Positions 46,291 through 54,673 of a DNA stretch of 64,000 nt are shown here, one piece after another. The stretch is from Deferribacteres bacterium (GTDB lineage Bacteria; Zhuqueibacterota; Zhuqueibacteria; Zhuqueibacterales; Geothermadaptataceae). Location: assembly GCA_020633655.1 (NCBI GenBank), contig JACKDF010000001.1:434001-498000 (forward strand), written 5' to 3'. The translations under genes were made by a program, and so were the position numbers. Position 1 is the first letter of the stretch. Every line of letters begins with the position of its first letter. Below the pieces are notes generated by a model. It made no database searches. It saw nothing but the letters and a program-made list of their open reading frames with translations, and was not told where the DNA came from.

Positions 46291-46470
46291 CCTGCTTTAT
46301 TCACGCAATGCTGCAAGTGAGTGCCAGGGGCTGTGTCAAAACACAATATTTTTGCCACAAACATCTAATTTTATAGAGCGAAAGCGTCCTCGCTGAGCGT
46401 AACGAACGTTCCACTCGGCGAGACGCCTTCGTTCTATTTATGTTTTGACACAGCCCCCAATCTTGAGATT
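46291..46470. repeat. palindromic intergenic element, copy C, carrying a 131-bp perfect-ended insert
   Basis: CTGCTTTATTCACGCAATGC at 46293-46312, right after the stop codon, matches the left end of copies A and D. A 131-bp element (46327-46457) with 17-bp perfect inverted ends (GGGGCTGTGTCAAAACA / its complement at 46441-46457) follows, with an inner long stem (ATAGAGCG to CGTTCTAT). CAATCTTGAGATT then matches the right half of copy A, but the outermost right end is missing. Confidence 0.7.
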
Positions 46471-46479
46471 GCCGACCGC

Positions 46480-46534
46480 GAAACACGCTAACTCCATGAC
46501 ATAATTTTTTTAGTGTAGTTAGTGTGCTTCACAC
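46480..46534. repeat. Inverted repeat downstream of the 127-aa gene
   Basis: GAAACACGCTAACT pairs with AGTTAGTGTGCTTC (two mismatches) across a 27-base loop. It lies 14 bp past the stop of the minus-strand gene at 46548. It could act as a terminator stem, but no clear T-tract follows. Confidence 0.35.
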
Positions 46535-46547
46535 TTCCATCGACAAA

Positions 46548-46931
46548 TTAACCGTCATCACCCATAACTGGTTCCGGATCGCCTGTCAGTGTCGCTGTTG
46601 GGGACGTTCTGGACATCGAGCCCGGACCAAATGTTGCCGTTGCCGAATTCATATTCTGATAAGTTATGGTGCCGGGACGCGCATTTTTACACATCGTAAC
46701 GGATGCGGAGCCATTGCCAGCCAGGGTGACTGCATCGGCTTTTGTTTTCGCATCCGACGAACAGGTATTGCCCGAAGTCAGGGCAATTTTAATTTGTTGT
46801 GGAACGGATGTGCCCTCATGCTGGGATTGAAAAGTGATTCCATCCCCTGGTGCTGCGGTGATCGACACGGGACTAAATGTCGCTCCGCTCAGACCGTCCT
46901 TTGTCAGGACTTTTACTTGAAATGTTGCCAT
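46548..46931 (-). CDS. Small unknown beta-rich protein
   Basis: A 127-aa protein with a strong ribosome binding site (GGAGG, seven bases before ATG). It begins MATFQVKVLTKDGL. Beta-strand-rich sequence follows with two Cys (NTCSSD; VTMCKNA) that could form a disulfide, and a low-complexity Thr/Ser/Pro tail. There is no signal peptide. The general outline resembles a cupredoxin or Ig-like domain, but copper ligands are not evident. It is the last gene of the kinase operon, 28 bp after the kinase stop. The function is unknown. Confidence 0.6.
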   Translation of the reverse strand: MATFQVKVLTKDGLSGATFSPVSITAAPGDGITFQSQHEGTSVPQQIKIALTSGNTCSSDAKTKADAVTLAGNGSASVTMCKNARPGTITYQNMNSATATFGPGSMSRTSPTATLTGDPEPVMGDDG

Positions 46932-46959
46932 GGTACTGCCTCCTATTTAGTGAGTGTAT

Positions 46960-49512
46960 TTAATTGCTCCGAGAATATTTTTCTAACAATGCGATGAAGT
47001 CTCTGTCGGAACCCAGGGACTTCATTGAATCCGATTGCTTGATTTTATGTGGTGAATACCCATTTTGCAGGGCACGTTCCACAAAATAAAGCGCCTGCTC
47101 ACGATTGCCAACTTCCAGATACCTTCCTGCTGCCTGGAACATCAATTCGACGTCATCGGGAGCGAGGCCAAGCGCTTTCACGAGATAATGGATCGATTTA
47201 TCAAATTGACCTAAAGCGGAATAATAGCTGGCAAGGGAGCGGAGGCATTTGATGTTGTTCGGATTGACAGCCAATTGTTTTTCAGCCAAATCGATAGCAT
47301 GGAGAAAGGTTGGTTTCGCTTTCTCTTTTTCTTCGGGAATCAAGTCGTAGGAAATAGCCAGATTTCCCCAATTCAGGTAGAAATTATCATTGAGTTCAAG
47401 TGCTTTTTCATACATCCGGGCCGATTCTTTGTATTTCTGTTGCGTGAAATATATGAGACCCAGGTTGGCGTAGGCGCCATAATTCGGTTTGATGGCGATG
47501 GAACGTTCGCACATGATTTGCGCTTTCTCGTACTGTTCTTTCAGCAAATAAATGACGCCAAGATTGCGAACCGCTTTGTAATTTTGCGGGGATAATTCCG
47601 TAACGATTTTATACTGTTTCTCTGCCTGGGCGTAATCCCCTTTGCGATAGTAGAATAAGGCCAATTCATAATAATTTTCCCAATGACCGGGTTTTAATTC
47701 AATCGCTTCCAAATAAAGTTCTTCCACTTTTTCAGGTTGATTTAAGCGAACATAGGCGCCTGCGAGCTCCCGCAATGCGTCGGAATTCACCGGATCAATT
47801 TCCAGGGCATGTTTAAAATCCTGCACTGCCTGCTCATATTTTCCCGTTCCCTTGGCAAGAATACCGAGTGTAACATGCACCGGAGCCAGCAAATCATTCA
47901 AACTCAAGGCGCGCTGGCATTTTTCTTTTGCGACATCGATCCATTGTGCATCCTTGGTCTCATCGTATTTATACCAGTATGCTTCTCCCAATCCTGACCA
48001 GGCAAGGGCGTAAAGTGAATCTTCATCGATTGCACGGTGAAACAGGTCGATGGCCTTTTCAATATTTTCCAGCCGGTCGTGATCACGCAGGTAGCCATAA
48101 CCACGAATATAGTAGTCGTAGGCGCCCGGGTTTGAGGTATGGCCGGCAACCAATAGACGCTGGGTTTCGGGCAGCAGGTTCAGTTGCAGCATGCCAGCCA
48201 GATGGGTTACAACTCGATCCTGAAAGTCAGAAGTGCCTTCAAAATCGTCTGTGAGCACTACAGAATTGAGTTGAGTTAATTTCTGTGCGTCGATGAGATT
48301 CATCGTGAGCTGCAGTTTTTTCTCCGTGCGTACAACACTACCGGAAATGGCAAGGTTTGCATTAAACTGCTTGCGTGCAGCACTCGCACTCCTTACATCA
48401 AGTTGACGAATTTCTGATGCAGGAATGACCAAAAGCGATTGCTGGAATTGCTCAAATTGGGTCATTTTACTGGTAAGCACCTCGATGAGTCCATCGCAGA
48501 AGGCCTGGCTGTTTTCATCACCGGTGACGTTCGTGAAAGGCAAAACGGCAATATGTTTTTCATCGGGCAGCGCAGGCATGCCAACCCACTTTTTGATTGT
48601 GCTGAAATTACTCCACACCAATAATATTAACAGTGTAATGGCAAAACCGAAGACAATCCTGGGCAGCAGCGTTTTTGCAGGAGCCGGCTTTTGTTCCTGC
48701 ACTGCTTCTTTCTCGGGTTTGGCTTGCAGATCCTGTAAAATTTCTGTAGCGGAGGAATAGCGCTCCTCCTGCGATTTTTTTAAACACTTATCGATGATCA
48801 ATTGCAAGTTCGGCGGGATTTCAGTTTCCGTACTATCGATGGGCTCTGGATCTTCGTTAATTATGGAGTAAATCAATGCCTGCTCATATTCACCACGAAA
48901 GGGCATTTCACCACTGAGCATTTCATACATCAACACACCATACGACCATAAGTCCGTGCGCTGATCCACGTCCTCCCCTTGCGCTTGTTCAGGTGACATG
49001 TAGGAAGCCGTGCCCACGGTGGAATCATCGAAAGGTGAATTCGTCTCATCAATCAGTTTCGCCAGCCCAAAATCCATAATTTTTACCTGCCCAGTTTTCG
49101 TAATCATAATATTTCCGGATTTAATATCACGATGGACAATGCCTTTTTCATGGGCTGCCTGCAATCCTGATGCAATCTGTCTGGCATAGTCTTCAACCTT
49201 GCGAAGGTTAGAAACCTTCCCAAGGTCCTTCAATTCCTCCCCATCGATATATTCCATAACGATGAATAACTCATTATCGAATTCCTCAATGGCGTAAATC
49301 GTTGCGATGTTCGGGTGATTCAATGCCGCCGCCGACCTGGCCTCACTTACAAACCGCTCCCGTTCGTCAGCATCATCGGCGATTTGCCGCGGCAGAAATT
49401 TAATCGCCACATCGCGGTCGAGGCGGGCGTCGTGCGCTTTGTACACGATGCCCATGCCGCCCTCGCCGAGCTTTTCGATAATTTTGTAGTGGAGAATTGT
49501 TTTACCGATCAT
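46960..49512 (-). CDS. Ser/Thr protein kinase with TolB-like and TPR domains
   Basis: An 850-aa transmembrane kinase. The PknB-type domain (1-270) has the Gly loop GEGGMG, Lys38 (VAIK), HRDIKSGN (from 128) and DFG (148-150). A membrane helix lies at about 290-310 (LPRIVFGFAITLLILLVW). The extracytoplasmic part starts with a TolB-like domain (IAVLPFTNVTGDENSQAFCDG, to about 430), followed by about nine TPRs (450-830). The last 20 residues are predicted flexible. Such kinases are common in Acidobacteria and KSB1-type genomes. Substrates are unknown. It starts 7 bp after the CocE-type gene stop. Confidence 0.9.
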   Translation of the reverse strand: MIGKTILHYKIIEKLGEGGMGIVYKAHDARLDRDVAIKFLPRQIADDADERERFVSEARSAAALNHPNIATIYAIEEFDNELFIVMEYIDGEELKDLGKVSNLRKVEDYARQIASGLQAAHEKGIVHRDIKSGNIMITKTGQVKIMDFGLAKLIDETNSPFDDSTVGTASYMSPEQAQGEDVDQRTDLWSYGVLMYEMLSGEMPFRGEYEQALIYSIINEDPEPIDSTETEIPPNLQLIIDKCLKKSQEERYSSATEILQDLQAKPEKEAVQEQKPAPAKTLLPRIVFGFAITLLILLVWSNFSTIKKWVGMPALPDEKHIAVLPFTNVTGDENSQAFCDGLIEVLTSKMTQFEQFQQSLLVIPASEIRQLDVRSASAARKQFNANLAISGSVVRTEKKLQLTMNLIDAQKLTQLNSVVLTDDFEGTSDFQDRVVTHLAGMLQLNLLPETQRLLVAGHTSNPGAYDYYIRGYGYLRDHDRLENIEKAIDLFHRAIDEDSLYALAWSGLGEAYWYKYDETKDAQWIDVAKEKCQRALSLNDLLAPVHVTLGILAKGTGKYEQAVQDFKHALEIDPVNSDALRELAGAYVRLNQPEKVEELYLEAIELKPGHWENYYELALFYYRKGDYAQAEKQYKIVTELSPQNYKAVRNLGVIYLLKEQYEKAQIMCERSIAIKPNYGAYANLGLIYFTQQKYKESARMYEKALELNDNFYLNWGNLAISYDLIPEEKEKAKPTFLHAIDLAEKQLAVNPNNIKCLRSLASYYSALGQFDKSIHYLVKALGLAPDDVELMFQAAGRYLEVGNREQALYFVERALQNGYSPHKIKQSDSMKSLGSDRDFIALLEKYSRSN

Positions 49513-49519
49513 AAGCTAC

Positions 49520-51526
49520 TTAGTCATGTTCCTTCACAAGAGGCAACTCAATAAAACTCGCATTTTCTGGCGTATGGTAAACGCGCTGTGTTGCCTTCTG
49601 AAAATCTTCCGGTTTTGCCCAGAAAATACTGGGTACAAATTTTTGTGGATTGCGGTCGTAAAGCGGAAACCAGCTCGATTGTATCTGCACCATCAGGCGA
49701 TGACCCGGTAGGAAAACGTGGTTCGCTGTGGGCAATGCGAATCGATAAGGCAAAGGCTTGTCGGATTCAATAGGTTTTGCATCGGATAAATTTTCACGAT
49801 AGCGCCCGCGAAAAATATCCGCAGCGACCATGAGCTGATAGCCACCCATTTTCGGCTGTTCCGCCACTTCATCGGGATAAACGTCGATCAGTTTGACGAC
49901 CCAATCGGCATCGGTGCCGCTGGTGGAAGCCACCAAATTGACTATGGGTTCACCACTTATTTTCACCGGTTCGGTCAGCACATCGGATACAAATACTAAC
50001 ACGTCGGGTCGACCGGAGGCTTCGCGCTGGTCATCCACCAGCCATTCCGGCCAGTTCAAACCATTGTCATAGCCCACAGGCTGGATAGGACGTGCGCGAA
50101 ATGGTACTGGCTTCGCCGGATCAGAAACATACTCTGCAAATGCTGCATCCCCGAATGTGGGTGCATCCCACCCTAGCTTCAAACCGCTTGCAAGGTACAG
50201 CAGTGTCGGATTGACTGTGCAATCGTCATCGCAGCCGGAGGGCCAGCTTTGTAATTGCCGCCAGACATTGGTTCCGGTTTCATACGCAGCCACCGGTGGG
50301 ACGTCCATTGTTGGCGCATCATTTTTGAGATAGTGAGCCAGAAAGGGTTTGAGTATTTTTTGCCGGAAATAAAGCGATGTATTGCTGTTAAATTTCAATG
50401 CGCCCAGGCTGGAGCCATCGTCGATGGCCTGACCGTGGCACCAGGGTCCCATCACCAGGAAGACTTTATCGTTGTTGGTATCCTTGGGTTCGATAGCTTT
50501 ATAGACGGCGATAGCGCCGTAAATATCTTCCTGATCCCAATAACTGTGCACAATCATCACCGGCACTTTCAACGGCTGCGCAGCAAGGACTTTATCAACA
50601 GCCTGCTCGCTCCAGAAAGCGTCATAGCTCGGGTGAGCAAGAATTTTGCGCCAGAAACCGGTTTGCTCCATACCACGACGTCGCCCAAGTTCCCCTGCTG
50701 ATCCCGCCGACATGTACACATCGTAGTCGTCGAAGTGACTCGTGAACCAGAAGGCTGTGTTGTCTCGGGTTGCGACCTGCTCATAAATGTACGGCAAATT
50801 TTGCTGGCGAAAAGCGCCGTTATGAAACCAGTCATCACCAATCCAGCCATCGACCATGGGATTCATCGGGACTGAGACTTTCAACGCCGGGTGTGGGTTC
50901 ACCAACGCCATTAATGGCAGAAAGCCATCGTAGGAAATACCAATGATCCCGACTTTGCCATTGGATTCTGAAATGTTTTTCACCAGCCAGTCGATGGTAT
51001 CGTAGGTGTCGGTGGCGTGATCGACCGGGGTTGGGTTTTGCGGACCATGCAGTGGTCGGTTCATCACATAATCGCCTTCAGAGCCATACTTGCCGCGCAC
51101 ATCCTGCACCACGCGAATGTAGCCATCTTCGATGATGAGGTCGGTGGCATTATCATAACCCTGCAGAATGGGGCCGAGATGCATGCTGTGTGCATGACTT
51201 GTGAGTGAGCTTGCATCGTAAGGCGTGCGTGTGAGCAGAATCGGTGCATCCTTTGCCCCATTCGGTACCAGAATGACCGTGTGCAGTTTGACACCATCGC
51301 GCATGGGAATCATGACATTGCGTCTGGTGTAGTTGAATCCGTCGGTCGCCTTCACAAGCTTTTGAGGCGTTTCGCTTGGGAAATCCGGATAGGTGGTCGC
51401 CTGCTGCGCAGCTAAAGGCACGATGGCAAATAGCCACAAAATTACAGTCAAATGGCAAACCGGTTTTCGAATGTGAACTGTAACGCATTTCAATATTTTC
51501 AAGAATGTCTGGTTAAAACGTGTCAT
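49520..51526 (-). CDS. Secreted CocE/NonD-type hydrolase (X-Pro dipeptidyl-peptidase-like)
   Basis: A 668-aa secreted enzyme. The leader (about 20-40, VILWLFAIVPLAAQ) is preceded by an unusually long basic N terminus, so the true start may be internal. The alpha/beta-hydrolase core has the elbow GIISY-type sequence VGIIGISYDGFLPLM and the acid/His region WDQEDIYG and GPWCHGQ. The C terminus is the jelly-roll domain of this family (about 500-660). Members cleave X-Pro dipeptides or esters such as acyl and beta-lactam esters. It is encoded between two kinases and near an M28 peptidase, which suggests peptide turnover. Confidence 0.85.
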   Translation of the reverse strand: MTRFNQTFLKILKCVTVHIRKPVCHLTVILWLFAIVPLAAQQATTYPDFPSETPQKLVKATDGFNYTRRNVMIPMRDGVKLHTVILVPNGAKDAPILLTRTPYDASSLTSHAHSMHLGPILQGYDNATDLIIEDGYIRVVQDVRGKYGSEGDYVMNRPLHGPQNPTPVDHATDTYDTIDWLVKNISESNGKVGIIGISYDGFLPLMALVNPHPALKVSVPMNPMVDGWIGDDWFHNGAFRQQNLPYIYEQVATRDNTAFWFTSHFDDYDVYMSAGSAGELGRRRGMEQTGFWRKILAHPSYDAFWSEQAVDKVLAAQPLKVPVMIVHSYWDQEDIYGAIAVYKAIEPKDTNNDKVFLVMGPWCHGQAIDDGSSLGALKFNSNTSLYFRQKILKPFLAHYLKNDAPTMDVPPVAAYETGTNVWRQLQSWPSGCDDDCTVNPTLLYLASGLKLGWDAPTFGDAAFAEYVSDPAKPVPFRARPIQPVGYDNGLNWPEWLVDDQREASGRPDVLVFVSDVLTEPVKISGEPIVNLVASTSGTDADWVVKLIDVYPDEVAEQPKMGGYQLMVAADIFRGRYRENLSDAKPIESDKPLPYRFALPTANHVFLPGHRLMVQIQSSWFPLYDRNPQKFVPSIFWAKPEDFQKATQRVYHTPENASFIELPLVKEHD

Positions 51527-51551
51527 ATTTTCCTCCGTTTGTCATCAGCAA

Positions 51552-51743
51552 TCATTCATTCTTTGGTAACAAATCATCAAGAACATCACGCCATCCCTGA
51601 ATAATTTCAATTCGATTCGTCGTTCGCATATCCGGACCACGCAGCAATAAAAAATGTTTACCATCCGGGGCGACTTAATACCACAACCCACCTTCGCCGA
51701 ACTTTTGTAATATTGTGTAGTGTAAAACTGTTTTGCCGATCAT
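51552..51743 (-). pseudogene. Remnant of a Ser/Thr kinase with C-terminal propeller
   Basis: The ATG (51743) overlaps the TGA of the upstream kinase. The frame reads MIGKTVLHYTILQKFGEGG, almost the same as the first 19 residues of the neighbouring kinases, then LWY and a stop. In the same frame directly after the stop, about 40 codons follow (VAPDGKHFLLLRGPDM onward to DDLLPKNE and a stop) that look like the C-terminal end of kinases with a WD40/TolB-type propeller (SPDG-x-x-F). A deletion of most of a kinase gene explains this. No ORF of this region can code for an active enzyme. Confidence 0.75.
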
Positions 51744-54664
51744 TGCTTTTTCACTTTTCCAAAATATTTATCCAGCCAATTCAACACTTCCTTGACCTGT
51801 TCATTGCGTGGGACTGAATGTCCACCATCATAGACATACATCAACTTTTCTTTTTCAGGTGTACCTAGCCTTTTATAGAAGGGAAGCTGAGCTGTATCGT
51901 ATGGAAAAAAGAAATCATATTTACCATTTAGCATTATTACCGGGACGGTAATTCGAGGTAGGTAATTAAATGCATCGACTTCCGGAAAGGTTTTTTGAAA
52001 CTGTAAACCAGCCACTATTAAAATGCTTCCGGCAAGCCGCCTCTCAACAGCCGGGATGATGCCCCCCATTGCTCCACCCCAGCTCGCTCCATAATAAACG
52101 AGCTTGGACATATCAATATCATCACGGGTTTTCAGATAGTCTACAGAACGCATAAAATCTTTAGTCCACATGATTACGTGGTCCTTCCACAAATTAGTTG
52201 TTTCAGGATAATCAGAGACAAGGTTATCCCCCCGCTCAAAGGTACTCTTATAAACAGGCCAGACGAGTGCCCTGCCACTTTTTAAAAGATAATCTGATCT
52301 CGAAGAGGGCTTTAATCCTTTACTCGATCGTGTGTGCATCGCACCAGATCCCGGAAAATAAATAACGGTCTGATAAGGAGGTTCAGTATTTTTCGGTAAA
52401 AACAAATAAACAAACATTTCTTCATTTCCATAAGCCGCAGTAAATGAGACTTTCTGTTTTAGCCAATCTTCTGAATTTTCAGTTTCTACAATCTGCTCAT
52501 TTAATGGACCTTTATCATAGGTATACTGCTTTAGAAAATAGCTAAAAGTCTCGTCTGAAACGGGTTTCTCAGTCATAAAATCACGCCATGGTAATTCACT
52601 AAATGCGGTTAGTTTCTCCTTATTATTCTCATTTATATATTTAATACACCGGAAACCATTTATCTCTGTCCTGTCAAAGGGAGATTGAGCATAAGCATCA
52701 TTAAATGCATATGGTGGGTCACTCCATCCGCCTCCAAGAACAAAACGTCCGCGCCAATTATCATTAAAACACCATTCACGAACATTTCCCGCAAGATTAT
52801 AAATACCAAATCGGTTTTCACCCATTTTAGAATCAACCGGTTTTAACTCCCTCCCGGAAATATTACTATGTGGTGTTATATCAGGGCTCGCCCAGGTGAA
52901 TGCGACCCTATCCCAATGGAATATCGTGGGTAAGCTTTTTCCAACATATTCCGCATATGCAGCTGCCTCAAACCAACTTATACCCGCCACCGGGTAATTT
53001 TCCAGTCCTTTTGGTATGTCACCCACTTCCCAGGTTGCAGGACCAGGCTGACCTGTTTTGTCGACAAACCGATCCATAGCATCTTCCCAGCTGATGGATA
53101 TATTCTTGTGAGTGAAAGGATGCTTCCAAAATTTTTTATTCTCATACCCGCCGGCATCAATAAATTTTTTGTATTCCTGATTAGAAACCTCAAACCTGTC
53201 CATATAAAATGCGCCACAATTGACTAATTTTATTTGTTCCAGACCGGGTAAATGCAGAGTGGCAGGTGCAGCTTTAATATTAAACATGCTTGCTTTTTCA
53301 GGAATATAGCTCATGCCTGCAACCGCTGAACTTTGCGCATTAAGTGTGAAACCTATCGTATCCTCGATAAACGAGGCATTCCAAATCAAATCCCTGGCCG
53401 TTTCCATCCCCTCTTTTTCATATTTCATGATGGAAAAACCTTTGGGCATTAATACACTATCGATTGGAGTACTTCCAAGAAATACCCATGTATCAGAGGT
53501 ATCTGCATATGCTCTAATAGATATGTTAACACCCTGGGGATTTGTAATAATTGTATTTTTAACAAGGAATTTATTTTGCAGATTTTTTAACAGCGGATCA
53601 TCAGGAATAACGTCTGATATTCTTTGACTCAATAAATAGGCTTCCCAGGACTTAGGTCCTTCTCCGGTTCCCGGAATTTCATCAACTAAAGATTCCAATT
53701 GAGGAAGAGATTCTTTGCGGACTGATTCTTCCCGCTGCTTGTTTTCATAAAAATTCCATCCAAAAAATAAGACCGTTATTAAAACAATCCCCACGCTTAC
53801 TAAAGGAACAGCTGATTTAAAAATACTTTTCTCTTTTACAACAACAATCTGTGAGTTTGATTCGTTCTTAAAATCTTCTAAAATAGCGATTACATCATCC
53901 ATTGCCTGGAAGCGGTTTGCCGGGTCCTTTTCAAGACATTTATTTAAAACATTTCTGACTTTTAGTGGAATATCATGTAAGAGCAGGCTAACATCATCAG
54001 GATCCTCATTTAAAATCGAATAAATCACTGCTTGTTCGTACTCGCCACGAAATGGCAACTGGCCGGTGAGCATTTCATACAGCACGACGCCGAACGACCA
54101 AATATCGGTGCGATGATCAACAGGTTCACCCCGCGTCTGCTCTGGTGACATGTAGGGTGCCGTGCCGAGCGTAGACTGCTCTTTTGTTAACTGCGCCCCG
54201 CCGCCGATTTTCGCCAGTCCGAAATCCATAATCTTCACTTGCCCAGATTCTGTTAGCATGATGTTGGACGATTTGATATCTCGGTGGGTGATGCCTTTGG
54301 CATGCGCGGCTTTTAAGCCCTCAGCAATTTGGGTGGCATAATCCAAAACCTTGCGAAGGTTTGCAACCTTCGCAAGGTTCTTCAACTCCTGCCCGTCGAT
54401 GTATTCCATCACGATAAACATTTCTTCATCCGTTTCTTCGATTGCATGAATTGTGGCAATGTTCGGATGATTCAGTGCAGCGGCTGCTTTGGCTTCGATC
54501 TCAAAGCGTTTGCGTTCATCGGTATTTGCAGCGATGTGTTTCGGTAGAAATTTGATAGCGACATCGCGATCGAGCTTGGAGTCACGCGCTTTGTAGACCA
54601 CGCCCATACCACCACGGCCGAGTTCTTCGAGAATCTTATAGTGGAGAATTGTTTTGCCTATCAT
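51740..54664 (-). CDS. Ser/Thr kinase fused to a sulfatase-modifying-factor domain and an alpha/beta hydrolase
   Basis: A 974-aa fusion. The kinase domain (1-270) is complete, with Lys38, HRDIKSSN (128 onward) and DFG (147-149). A membrane helix lies at about 281-301. A PEGA-like segment (about 370-450) is followed by an FGE-sulfatase/SUMF1-type domain (about 460-675), shown by FYMDRFEVSNQEYKKFID, YPVAGISWFEAAAYAEYVGK, NLAGNVREWC and LGGGWSDPP. The last 290 residues form an alpha/beta hydrolase with YGASWGGAMGG (nucleophile Ser) and a C-terminal DGGH. DNA from about 51.7 to 53.9 kb is more AT-rich than the kinase part, which suggests domain capture. It starts 9 bp after the M28 gene. Confidence 0.88.
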   Translation of the reverse strand: MIGKTILHYKILEELGRGGMGVVYKARDSKLDRDVAIKFLPKHIAANTDERKRFEIEAKAAAALNHPNIATIHAIEETDEEMFIVMEYIDGQELKNLAKVANLRKVLDYATQIAEGLKAAHAKGITHRDIKSSNIMLTESGQVKIMDFGLAKIGGGAQLTKEQSTLGTAPYMSPEQTRGEPVDHRTDIWSFGVVLYEMLTGQLPFRGEYEQAVIYSILNEDPDDVSLLLHDIPLKVRNVLNKCLEKDPANRFQAMDDVIAILEDFKNESNSQIVVVKEKSIFKSAVPLVSVGIVLITVLFFGWNFYENKQREESVRKESLPQLESLVDEIPGTGEGPKSWEAYLLSQRISDVIPDDPLLKNLQNKFLVKNTIITNPQGVNISIRAYADTSDTWVFLGSTPIDSVLMPKGFSIMKYEKEGMETARDLIWNASFIEDTIGFTLNAQSSAVAGMSYIPEKASMFNIKAAPATLHLPGLEQIKLVNCGAFYMDRFEVSNQEYKKFIDAGGYENKKFWKHPFTHKNISISWEDAMDRFVDKTGQPGPATWEVGDIPKGLENYPVAGISWFEAAAYAEYVGKSLPTIFHWDRVAFTWASPDITPHSNISGRELKPVDSKMGENRFGIYNLAGNVREWCFNDNWRGRFVLGGGWSDPPYAFNDAYAQSPFDRTEINGFRCIKYINENNKEKLTAFSELPWRDFMTEKPVSDETFSYFLKQYTYDKGPLNEQIVETENSEDWLKQKVSFTAAYGNEEMFVYLFLPKNTEPPYQTVIYFPGSGAMHTRSSKGLKPSSRSDYLLKSGRALVWPVYKSTFERGDNLVSDYPETTNLWKDHVIMWTKDFMRSVDYLKTRDDIDMSKLVYYGASWGGAMGGIIPAVERRLAGSILIVAGLQFQKTFPEVDAFNYLPRITVPVIMLNGKYDFFFPYDTAQLPFYKRLGTPEKEKLMYVYDGGHSVPRNEQVKEVLNWLDKYFGKVKKQ
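54347..54379. repeat. 33-bp palindrome inside a kinase coding sequence
   Basis: AACCTTGCGAAGGTT, TGC, AACCTTCGCAAGGTT: a nearly perfect palindrome of exactly 11 codons coding NLAKVANLRKV (residues 96-106). A decayed version sits at the same residues of the 850-aa kinase (49195-49227, DLGKVSNLRKV). The kinase at 57127 has unrelated sequence there. Confidence 0.8.
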
Positions 54665-54673
54665 AAAATTGCT

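Noticed and set aside
560..46470. Integron attC sites
   Set aside because: The palindromic elements have size and folding somewhat like attC, but lack the GTTRRRY / RYYYAAC core pair, and no integron integrase or cassette array is present.
51552..51743. Selenocysteine or readthrough gene
   Set aside because: The internal stop is TAA and the sequence jumps from kinase N terminus to propeller C terminus, so deletion is the simpler explanation.
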